In this document: one piece after another, positions 7,796 through 12,590 of the stretch
Position numbering within the stretch: the first letter of the stretch is position 1
Layout of the letters: every line of letters starts with the position of its first letter
Assembly: GCA_043736395.1 (NCBI GenBank)
Contig: JAYTCQ010000015.1
Span: forward strand, 1-12,590
Length of the DNA stretch: 12,590 nucleotides
Source: JAFDVL01 sp043736395
Lineage (GTDB): Bacteria; Acidobacteriota; Blastocatellia; RBC074
Direction: 5' to 3'
Notes under the pieces: model-generated
What the model saw: only the letters and a program-made list of their open reading frames with translations
What the model was told of the DNA's origin: nothing
The model's database searches: none
Position numbers and translations under genes: made by a program

Positions 7796-8068
7796 TTAAG
7801 GGCAACTGCCTGACTTCGTTTGCGCAGTTTCGTCCTGCACCGCCGAAGCACCGTTCTGGTTGGGCCGCACGCTCACCTTGAACTCCTTTCCTGTAGTATT
7901 GTTCGCCGCATCGTTCACTCGTAATGTCACAACGTAAACTCGCCCGTTCTCTGTCACGTCGCGCTCGGAACGCAATTGCACCGACTTACAATTCGTAGTA
8001 CTCACAATGTCGTTGGTTGTATTGTCGTCGGTGTCGCCCATCAAATGCGTGAGCGTTACGAAGCCGCT
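7796..8068 (-). pseudogene. C-terminal remnant of a secreted repeat-domain (PKD/HYR-like) protein
   Basis: About 90 codons read GFVTLTHLMGDTDDNTTNDI and so on to a stop at 7796. They contain CKSVQLRSERDVTENGRVYV and TLRVNDAANNTTGKEFKVSV, an Ig-like strand pattern ending in SGSCP. I associate this arrangement with the C-terminal module of large secreted proteins of Acidobacteriota. The open frame cannot be a complete gene: it lacks a signal peptide and upstream domains, and an in-frame TAA lies three codons before GFVTL. An ATG at 8044 would start inside the module. The fragment is joined at about 8067 to an aroB-like fragment in a different frame, so its 5' part has been lost. Confidence 0.7.
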
Positions 8069-8264
8069 TGTTTAGGCTTTTCTTGATGATTTTGCCGTAT
8101 TGATTATGGACGCGCGGATTGGAAATGAGGGCCAGCTTATGTGTTTTTGTGCTGAGTGCCGCACGTGTGATTGCCCCTGTGTTTTTCAGGCTGTCTTCAG
8201 CAATCGTGATGTCATAACTGCGCTCGCCCAACGCGACGTGAACTAACTTGGTGGATTGATTCAT
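8067..8264 (-). pseudogene. N-terminal remnant of 3-dehydroquinate synthase (aroB-like)
   Basis: The first 66 codons from the ATG at 8264 match the start of 3-dehydroquinate synthase: a VALGERSYDITIAEDSL strand-turn-strand, then KLALISNPRVHNQYGKIIKK, which corresponds to the NAD-binding region start (typically LITNxxVxxLYG). AroB makes 3-dehydroquinate from DAHP in the shikimate pathway and is normally about 360 residues. Here the similarity ends abruptly after KKSLNK. The frame then runs for about 26 codons through the other fragment read out of frame and stops at 7986. The catalytic and metal-binding residues are all missing, so the product cannot be an active enzyme. A GGGG lies very close to the ATG. 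Confidence 0.7.
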
Positions 8265-8354
8265 ACCCCGGCAGTATATGTATTTTACTCGGTGTCGCAA
8301 CCCGGATACGAGCAGGGTTAACAATCTCTGAAGTTAACGATACCCCCGAGGCGA

Positions 8355-8378
8355 CGGTTGTCACGCTTGTGACAACCG
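8355..8378. repeat. Perfect 10-bp hairpin with 4-base loop
   Basis: CGGTTGTCAC (8355-8364) and GTGACAACCG (8369-8378) are exact reverse complements around GCTT. No T run follows on either strand, so this is not a standard terminator. It lies upstream of the aroB-like remnant and may be a protein-binding site or an RNA structure. Confidence 0.55.
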
Positions 8379-8445
8379 CGCCATGGCTGAACGGACACGA
8401 TAAAATTTTGAGCGTCCAAGATGCGCGTGATGAGGTAGTGTGAAA

Positions 8446-8468
8446 GGCACTGATCAATGGTCAGTGCC
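8446..8468 (-). terminator. Likely terminator hairpin after the post-COAP-1 gene
   Basis: On the minus strand GGCACTGA and TCAGTGCC pair perfectly over eight bases with a seven-base loop, followed by TTTCAC. It begins 18 bases after the stop codon of the minus-strand gene ending at 8487. The T run is short, so termination may be weak. Confidence 0.5.
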
Positions 8469-8486
8469 CCTGCTGGTACTGCGAAT

Positions 8487-9251
8487 TTACTTGTGAATGA
8501 CGATGCTGCCGCCGCCCAGCACGGTCGTCGGTGTCCCCGCATCGCTGCTGTCCCCGCTCACCTGGTTGTCGTAGACAATTGCATCGCTGTTATTCTTGTC
8601 CCAAATTTTGATGCGGAACTTGTCCACGCCACCGCCGCCCGTGATCTGGCCGTCAATCGCCGTCAACAGAAAACCGTAATTGCCGCTGCCATTGACCGTC
8701 CCGACGCCCTTGTATTGCGCACGCGCTCCGGCCACCACCAGCCATTCATAGGTTTCGCTGTGAAAGTTCAGCTTTGCGGTCTGGAATTGAAACTCGGTCT
8801 TCCCGGTCGGTACCTTGGCCCCCTTCAGATACTTGGAGACGAACCCGAAGGTGGCCTTTCCCACCAAGCTCTCGTCTGCCTTGTAGGCTTTTGGTGGTGA
8901 GAAAATCCAACCGCCACCTGTCACAAAGCCAGCCGACGGATCATAGACCACAACATCACGGCTGACTTGTGCCGTAAGGCCAGCGCGGTCGGTGATTTTC
9001 AAGCTAATCGTGTAAACACCAGCGGCGGCGAAGGCGTGGGAGCCTGTTGCCGTACCCGCATTACTGGTTTCTGCCACTGCGCCTGACTGCGTTGGGCTGC
9101 CATCTCCCCACATCCAAATCGCTGTGTGCGTATCCGCCGTGTCTGCGTCGGTGAATTTGGCGCTGACCGCGACGGCAGAGCCAACGGCGACCGGGTCATT
9201 CGCCGAGATCGCGCCCAGCACTGGCGCTTTCGAACTCCCGCCTAACAGCAC
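8487..9251 (-). CDS. PKD plus post-COAP-1 domain protein: 3' half of a frameshifted surface protein
   Basis: The open frame from the GTG at 9251 encodes 254 residues. Residues about 8-104 form a PKD-type Ig-like domain with WGDGS at 48-52 and SHAFAAAGVYTISLKITD at 71-88. From about 108 (FVTGGGWIFSPP) to the end is a post-COAP-1-type domain with NFHSETYEWLVVAGARAQYK, GNYGFLLTAIDG and DKFRIKIWDKNNSDAIVYDN. Such domains occur in exported proteins, but this frame has no signal peptide. It overlaps the end of the HAF-repeat frame by ten bases. Adding one base near 9251 (CTGTG to CTGGTG) joins the two into a smooth AGLVLLGGSS. I therefore think this is the downstream half of one broken gene rather than an independent gene. 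The function is probably extracellular and structural or adhesive, inferred from domains only. Confidence 0.75.
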   Translation of the reverse strand: MLLGGSSKAPVLGAISANDPVAVGSAVAVSAKFTDADTADTHTAIWMWGDGSPTQSGAVAETSNAGTATGSHAFAAAGVYTISLKITDRAGLTAQVSRDVVVYDPSAGFVTGGGWIFSPPKAYKADESLVGKATFGFVSKYLKGAKVPTGKTEFQFQTAKLNFHSETYEWLVVAGARAQYKGVGTVNGSGNYGFLLTAIDGQITGGGGVDKFRIKIWDKNNSDAIVYDNQVSGDSSDAGTPTTVLGGGSIVIHK

Positions 9252-10138
9252 AGGCCAGCGCTGGACTCAGCAACGATCAAGCCGCTGCCTGACACCGCGC
9301 TTGCGTAGTACAAAACCAGGCCGGCGGGTGCACTGGGGATACGCGCATTTAGATCAACTATCCCACCCGCTTGCGTCCACGAGAACGCATGATACGCGCT
9401 GTCTCCGGCAGTGGTGGAATAGCCGACTACTTGGCCTGCGGCATTCACCGCAATTGGGTAGGAATAGCTGCCGCCGAACGTGCCCAGATCAAACATCCCG
9501 CCCGCCTGTGTCCACGAGAAGGCATGATACGCGTTGTTTCCGGCGGTGTAGGAATAGCCGACCACTTGACCTGAGTCATTCAGGAAAAAAGGTGTGGAAT
9601 AGCTGCCGCCGAGCGTGCCCAGATCAATCATCCCGCCCGCCTGCGTCCAGGAGAACGCATGGTTCGTGCCTCCGGCGGTGGAGGAATAGCCGACCACCTG
9701 ACCCGAGTCATTCACCGCAATCGGCAAGGAATAGCCGCCGCCGAGCGTGCCCACATCAATCATCCCGCCCGCCTGCGTCCACGAGAACACATTGTTCGTG
9801 CCTCCGGCGGTGTAGGAAGAGCCAACCACCTGACCCGAGTCATTCAGGAAACTCGGGTAGGAATTGCTCCCGCCGAGCGTGCCCAGGTCCCGCAAGAGAG
9901 CGCCATCGTAGAAGAACGCATGGTACGCGGTGTCTCCCGCAATGAAAGAAATTCCCGCCGTTTGGTTGAGGGCATTGAACGGAGGGCTGACAGTAATACC
10001 GCCATATGATCCGCCCAGGCTAAGGTTGGTAACCGTGTAATTCTGTGCCGTCGCGAGGACTGTACTCAGGGCGCAGACGAATAGAAGAACAAGTGACTGA
10101 AGCACTTGGTAAGAGACGCGTTTTGTTTTCAGTGACAT
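9242..10138 (-). CDS. Exported HAF-repeat protein: 5' half of a frameshifted surface protein
   Basis: The product is 298 residues. An N-terminal signal peptide (basic start MSLKTKR, hydrophobic core, probable cleavage in LATA-QNY near residue 31) is followed by at least four HAF-type repeats of 44-45 residues from about residue 84 to 261. Each runs D-G-T-GG, then a DSGQVVGYS-like strand, then HAFSWTQAGGM. These match the extracellular HAF repeat family, whose function is not well defined. An AAAGG element lies about ten bases before the ATG. The frame ends in AGLCC and a TAG at 9242, but the next frame continues with a PKD domain. A one-base loss near 9251 best explains the split; the intact protein would be about 550 residues. 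It follows a YiaA-like gene with a 77-base gap. Confidence 0.85.
   Translation of the reverse strand: MSLKTKRVSYQVLQSLVLLFVCALSTVLATAQNYTVTNLSLGGSYGGITVSPPFNALNQTAGISFIAGDTAYHAFFYDGALLRDLGTLGGSNSYPSFLNDSGQVVGSSYTAGGTNNVFSWTQAGGMIDVGTLGGGYSLPIAVNDSGQVVGYSSTAGGTNHAFSWTQAGGMIDLGTLGGSYSTPFFLNDSGQVVGYSYTAGNNAYHAFSWTQAGGMFDLGTFGGSYSYPIAVNAAGQVVGYSTTAGDSAYHAFSWTQAGGIVDLNARIPSAPAGLVLYYASAVSGSGLIVAESSAGLCC
9356..9889 (-). repeat. Four tandem repeats encoding HAF units
   Basis: Four consecutive units of 132, 132, 135 and 135 bases lie inside the HAF-repeat gene. The protein units are highly alike (SWTQAGGM, DSGQVVGYS) and the DNA is also strongly conserved, for example repeated CATCCCGCCCGCCTG on the plus strand. 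This suggests recent duplication or gene conversion between units, and the copy number may vary between strains. Confidence 0.8.
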
Positions 10139-10215
10139 AGTTTGTACGACCTTTCTTGGATTTATCTCAACTGTAGAAGTGTCCTAGTTTGCTTAGGTGC
10201 GCGTTGGTTTTTCGC

Positions 10216-10656
10216 TCAGCGGCTTGTGGTATCACGCGTGTTCTTTTGCACGGCGCTGATCGCAAACAAGCTCAAGACAAACGACATGGCAAAGAACCCT
10301 TTTTCGCTCAGTGTGAGCGTGGCGTTGACCAAGCCCACCGTTAACAGCAGGAGCGTGAGCAGCGTCGAAAACCAGCTCAGCCCCAAATAAATGGGCGTGA
10401 CGGGAATCCCTTCAGCTTTATCGCGTACGCTTTTTTGCACCGAGACGGCGGCGAACAATCCATACATCAGGACGGTGAAATAGTAGCCCTTTTCGTTCAG
10501 TTGCAGGGAGGCGTTCCAGAGGCCGGTTAAATAGGCTCCCATGCCCACCACGAGGGCGGCCCAGGAAGCGCCCAGAAAGGCGGCGGATGGTTTATGTGCT
10601 TCGGTGTTAAGGATGTAGGTACTCTTGTTGGATGGGTTTTGGAATTCGGTGTTCAT
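10216..10656 (-). CDS. yiaA: YiaA/YiaB-family inner-membrane protein
   Basis: A 146-residue membrane protein with the YiaAB two-helix module present twice. Copy one contains GLWNASLQLNEKGYYF and VQKSVRDKAEGIP (about residues 45-85). Copy two contains GLVNATLTLSEKGFF and VQKNTRD (about 108-142). Four hydrophobic helices are visible, near 25-47, 58-75, 89-111 and 121-136. The layout and the WNA-LNEKG/VRDK-EGIP motifs match Escherichia coli YiaA closely; its role is not established beyond an envelope-stress connection. GAGGAG lies nine bases before the ATG. The N-terminal 20 residues are extra and polar. Neighbours on the same strand are an exported unknown protein upstream and the HAF-repeat gene downstream, and co-transcription is possible but not shown. 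Confidence 0.9.
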   Translation of the reverse strand: MNTEFQNPSNKSTYILNTEAHKPSAAFLGASWAALVVGMGAYLTGLWNASLQLNEKGYYFTVLMYGLFAAVSVQKSVRDKAEGIPVTPIYLGLSWFSTLLTLLLLTVGLVNATLTLSEKGFFAMSFVLSLFAISAVQKNTRDTTSR

Positions 10657-10762
10657 CTTTTTATTCTCCTCAGGCTAAATTTTGTATAGTTAGGGGCAAG
10701 CACAGTAACCATACACATTTGGTGATGTCGCCACTCGACCGGTTTGGGCAGATCCCACAACA

Positions 10763-11290
10763 TCAGTAAAGTTGTTTATGGCCAAAAAGGCTCCAGAAAC
10801 TATCGCCTACACGGTTTTTCTCTGTACTGGCGGGTTCAAAGAGCCGTTCGATATCTGCATGGCTAATGGCCTTGCTCCCATTGCTGTCGGTCACGGATGC
10901 AAGGAGTTGAAAGCGCCGCTGAAGATACTTGCAGTTGCCCACCAGCCGTTGGCGGTCTTCTACCAATGCGGGCATAAACTGGAGTGCGATAGCTAATTGC
11001 CCTTCCATAAAGGCTGTCAGCTGGATGAGTTCGTCGCGGTTGATCAGTTGATCCTTAACGAATTTGGTTTTGTCAGCGCCGTTCAGTCCGGGCAAAAGAG
11101 AAAAGGGAAACCCTGTTGCTACATTAGCTTGCTCAAATAGCTGTTCAAACGACCAGAAAGGGTTGGGTGGTGGTATATCTGCTGCCGCTCTAGCCTGTAC
11201 AGATTGCATCCACAGGCATACTAATAAGGTAATAACGAGTCCGAATCTTCTGGCGAGCGAAAAAACTTTGGGGGCGAAAATGAACCTCAT
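10763..11290 (-). CDS. Small exported protein of unknown function
   Basis: I do not recognise a family. The 175-residue product begins with a basic stretch and a hydrophobic core (FGLVITLLVCLWM) ending in QARAAA, a clear Sec signal peptide with cleavage likely around residues 34-36. The mature part starts with a Pro-rich PPPNPFWSFEQLF segment, then appears mostly helical, with LINRDELIQLTAFMEGQLAIALQFMP and ISHADIERLFEP. It has no transmembrane helix after the signal and a single Cys, so it is probably periplasmic or extracellular. AGGAGG sits five bases before the ATG, a strong ribosome-binding site that fixes the start. A cluster of inverted repeats lies in its leader, and YiaA is encoded 106 bases downstream. 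Confidence 0.8.
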   Translation of the reverse strand: MRFIFAPKVFSLARRFGLVITLLVCLWMQSVQARAAADIPPPNPFWSFEQLFEQANVATGFPFSLLPGLNGADKTKFVKDQLINRDELIQLTAFMEGQLAIALQFMPALVEDRQRLVGNCKYLQRRFQLLASVTDSNGSKAISHADIERLFEPASTEKNRVGDSFWSLFGHKQLY

Positions 11291-11308
11291 TACATCCTCC
11301 TTGGTCTG

Positions 11309-11329
11309 TTCATAGGCAAATCCTATGAA
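11309..11329. promoter_or_regulatory. Perfect 8-bp inverted repeat just before the ribosome-binding site
   Basis: TTCATAGG and CCTATGAA are exact reverse complements around five bases. On the minus strand this hairpin ends about six bases before the AAGGAGG of the exported-protein gene, so it could act as an operator or as an RNA element near the start site. Confidence 0.45.
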
Positions 11330-11333
11330 TATT

Positions 11334-11396
11334 CGGGCTGGTATTTTCGCAGGTTTCGTTTCCAGCCCGTGCTATGCGCCCTGAAAGCGCATAGCA
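11334..11396. repeat. Two abutting inverted repeats (REP-like)
   Basis: CGGGCTGG (11334-11341) and CCAGCCCG (11362-11369) form one perfect stem around 20 bases. Immediately next to it TGCTATGCGC (11370-11379) and GCGCATAGCA (11387-11396) form a second, 10-bp stem around seven bases. Together with the 11309-11329 repeat they make three consecutive hairpins in about 90 bases. The adjacency suggests a mobile REP-like unit or structured RNA rather than chance. Confidence 0.6.
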
Positions 11397-11652
11397 GTTT
11401 GTGTTCGGATGAACTGAAAAACTTGCTCAGCCCAGATAGCGAGAAAAGTTGAGGAAAAGGCTCACGCCCTGGAAAATATTTTTGCCGTGAAAAAATTGGT
11501 GCGGCGAAAGGGTAATTTGCAGTAGCGCGCGACTGTTATTTTGTGTCTTTGTCGCAGGTAGAATTGAGTGACAATCGAAGTGATTGCTAATGACCGGTAC
11601 CAACGATGGAGGCCAGAAAAATGATTTTTCTGTGGATGCAATCCGTAAGGAA
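11397..11652. other. Intergenic stretch with one hairpin
   Basis: No gene is supported between the small exported protein's leader and the tandem repeats. An 8-bp perfect hairpin CAGAAAAA/TTTTTCTG with a three-base loop lies at 11614-11632. On either strand its arm contributes a five-T run inside the stem, which is not a normal terminator layout. Confidence 0.45.
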
Positions 11653-11706
11653 ACGCGTAGCGCCTGGGAAACGCGTAGCGCCTGGGAAACGCGCAGCGCC
11701 TGGGAG
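11653..11706. repeat. Three 18-bp tandem repeats
   Basis: The unit ACGCGTAGCGCCTGGGAA occurs exactly at 11653-11670 and 11671-11688. A third copy at 11689-11706 differs at two positions and merges into the 36-bp inverted-repeat arm that follows. The unit core CGCGTAGCG also appears inverted at 11807-11815. Confidence 0.9.
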
Positions 11707-11857
11707 CGCAGGCGTCCCGCCTGCTGTTTGCGAGCGAAGCGATGCAAACAAATGTCGTGAGAGAATCTGCTAAAGATAAAAGGATTGCCTCGTGGAGCGT
11801 GCGCGTCGCTACGCGCGCGCGGCAGGCGGGACGCCTGCGCTCCCAGGCGCTGCGCGT
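11689..11857. repeat. Perfect 36-bp inverted repeat around a 97-base loop (REPIN-like element)
   Basis: The arms at 11689-11724 and 11822-11857 are exact reverse complements over 36 bases, with a core of GCAGGCGGGACGCCTGCGCT on the right arm. The loop holds two more inverted repeats: TGTTTGC/GCAAACA (11725-11750) and GCGCGT/ACGCGC (11801-11816). There is no open frame with a plausible start, no transposase and no visible target-site duplication. The layout of two inverted palindromic units with a short spacer resembles REPIN-type elements, which are mobilised in trans by RAYT proteins. I recall similar GCAGGCGGGACGCCTGCG sequences from other bacteria, but this was not searched. Confidence 0.85.
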
Positions 11858-11922
11858 CCATCTTGAATAAAAGCCATAACAGGCGCGCGCAACCGCTGCT
11901 CCTATATCCCGCGCCCCAGCCC

Positions 11923-11951
11923 TTGATAAATCTCGCTTTTAGGGATATTTC
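11923..11951 (+). promoter_or_regulatory. Sigma-70-like promoter for the kinase gene
   Basis: TTGATA (11923-11928) and TATTTC (11946-11951) are 17 bases apart. This would start transcription about 50 bases before the kinase ATG at 12009. Confidence 0.45.
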
Positions 11952-12008
11952 ATGGAGTGTTGATTCATATTGGAAGCCATTCAGTTTACAGAAACATAGA
12001 GAAAGCCA

Positions 12009-12590
12009 ATGAGTCAGGAGCACTGGCAGCAGATCAGAGACCTCTTCGATACGGCGAAAGAGATGGAGCCGAACGCGCGTGCCGCATATCTGGCAGCGGC
12101 GAACGGCGATGCGGAAGTATGCGCGGAGGTAAACAAGCTGCTAGGAGCTTTGGATCAGGCGGGGGCGTTTATTGAACAGCCTGCGGCCTTCTCGCTGGTT
12201 GATTTGCAAATGGAGACCCCTGCGGTCACAACTGCTGGCCGTCGCATCGGGCCGTATCAAACGTTGCGGGAGATTGGGCGCGGCGGGATGGGGGTGGTTT
12301 GGCTGGCGACGCGCGCCGACGATGCGTATCAGAAACAAGTTGCGATTAAGCTGGTGTGGCCGGGGCCGGAGAGCGGCGAAGTGTTGCGACGCTTTCGTCA
12401 GGAGCGACAGATTCTGGCGAACCTGGAACATCCCAACATTGCGCGGATGCTGGATGGCGGGACGACGGAAGAAGGTTGGCCTTATGTTGTGATGGAATAT
12501 ATCGAAGGGCAGTCCATCACCCATTACTGCACCGCGCATCAGCTTTCGCTCAACGACCGCCTGCAACTTTTTCGCACCGTCTGCGACGCC
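12009..12590 (+). CDS. Serine/threonine protein kinase, N-terminal part (runs off the right edge)
   Basis: The 194 visible residues start with a helical segment of about 75 residues (MSQEHWQQIRDLFDTAKEME and on), the short pre-kinase region common in acidobacterial kinases of this type. A Hanks-type kinase domain begins at about residue 80. The glycine loop is EIGRGGMGVVW (88-98), the ATP-anchoring lysine is K114 in VAIK, the probable alpha-C glutamate is E132 or nearby in RQERQILANLEHPNI, and the hinge is YVVMEYIEG (159-167). The catalytic HRD and DFG motifs lie beyond the window. Such proteins phosphorylate Ser/Thr residues and often carry a membrane helix and sensor repeats after the kinase; here that part cannot be seen. 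The ribosome-binding site is only a weak GAGAAAG before the ATG, and a promoter lies about 60 bases upstream. Confidence 0.93.
   Translation, partial: MSQEHWQQIRDLFDTAKEMEPNARAAYLAAANGDAEVCAEVNKLLGALDQAGAFIEQPAAFSLVDLQMETPAVTTAGRRIGPYQTLREIGRGGMGVVWLATRADDAYQKQVAIKLVWPGPESGEVLRRFRQERQILANLEHPNIARMLDGGTTEEGWPYVVMEYIEGQSITHYCTAHQLSLNDRLQLFRTVCDA

Larger units (their letters stand above)
8265..8486. other. Gap with two hairpins and no assigned gene
   Basis: No gene can be supported here. A plus-strand frame from about 8273 to 8443 is open (TISEVNDTPEATVV and onward) but has no start signal and no family I know. The stretch contains a perfect 10-bp hairpin at 8355-8378 and a terminator-like hairpin at 8446-8468. 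Confidence 0.4.

Noticed and set aside
8212..8542. Two short minus-strand open frames upstream of the aroB remnant
   Set aside because: They overlap each other and known features in other frames, show no family similarity and have no ribosome-binding sites.
9242..9262. Programmed -1 ribosomal frameshift joining the HAF and PKD frames
   Set aside because: The shift would be in the right direction, but there is no slippery heptamer at the joint and I see no obvious downstream structure. Loss of one base is simpler.
9124..9945. 273-codon plus-strand open frame
   Set aside because: It is the antisense of the HAF-repeat and PKD frames, and its Arg/Pro/Ser-rich repeats only mirror the HAF units.
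11653..11706. Possible CRISPR array
   Set aside because: The 18-bp units are contiguous, without spacers, and no cas gene is present.
11427..12023. 198-codon minus-strand open frame
   Set aside because: It runs through the 18-bp tandem repeats and both inverted-repeat arms, giving a low-complexity product with repeated SQALRV, and it has no ribosome-binding site. It is a by-product of the repeats.
12141..12566. 141-codon minus-strand open frame
   Set aside because: It is antisense to the kinase domain, whose motifs are unmistakable.

Overview
The window looks like a chromosomal segment from an Acidobacteriota-type bacterium, possibly of the Blastocatellia group. This is inference from gene content: a serine/threonine kinase with a short helical pre-kinase segment, an exported HAF-repeat plus PKD plus post-COAP-1 protein, the tail of a related secreted protein ending in a Cys-Pro dipeptide, a very long secreted PIG-L deacetylase-like protein, and a YiaA-type membrane protein. 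No rRNA, tRNA, CRISPR array or transposase gene is visible.

Left part (1-4560). A minus-strand group holds the 5' end of an SbcC/Rad50-like ATPase that starts at a TTG codon and runs off the left edge, preceded by two small unknown genes. A divergent promoter region (about 1502-1694) separates it from a plus-strand group: an unknown 318-residue protein whose stop overlaps the start of a ThiS sulfur carrier, then a 483-residue all-helical orphan protein. A strong bidirectional hairpin terminator (4511-4556) closes this group and also serves the convergent gene on the other side.

Middle part (4579-8486). A secreted 898-residue PIG-L/LmbE-type protein has a good sigma-70-like promoter. Upstream of it lie about 520 bases without a convincing gene. 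Next comes a chimera of two gene remnants, the first 66 codons of an aroB-like gene joined out of frame to the tail of a secreted repeat-domain protein. Hairpins without a gene fill the rest.

Right part (8487-12590). On the minus strand, a large surface protein (signal peptide, HAF repeats, PKD, post-COAP-1) is broken into two reading frames by what looks like one missing base near 9251. It follows a YiaA-like inner-membrane gene and a small exported unknown protein. The leader of the latter contains three adjacent perfect inverted repeats. Between it and the plus-strand serine/threonine kinase, which runs off the right edge, is a roughly 700-base intergenic region. That region carries 18-bp tandem repeats fused to a perfect 36-bp inverted repeat, a REPIN-like element, plus a plausible kinase promoter.

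I did not find a clear new multi-gene system. The most unusual items are the coupled unknown-gene/thiS pair, the aroB/secreted-protein chimera, the frameshifted surface protein and the two clusters of palindromic repeats.
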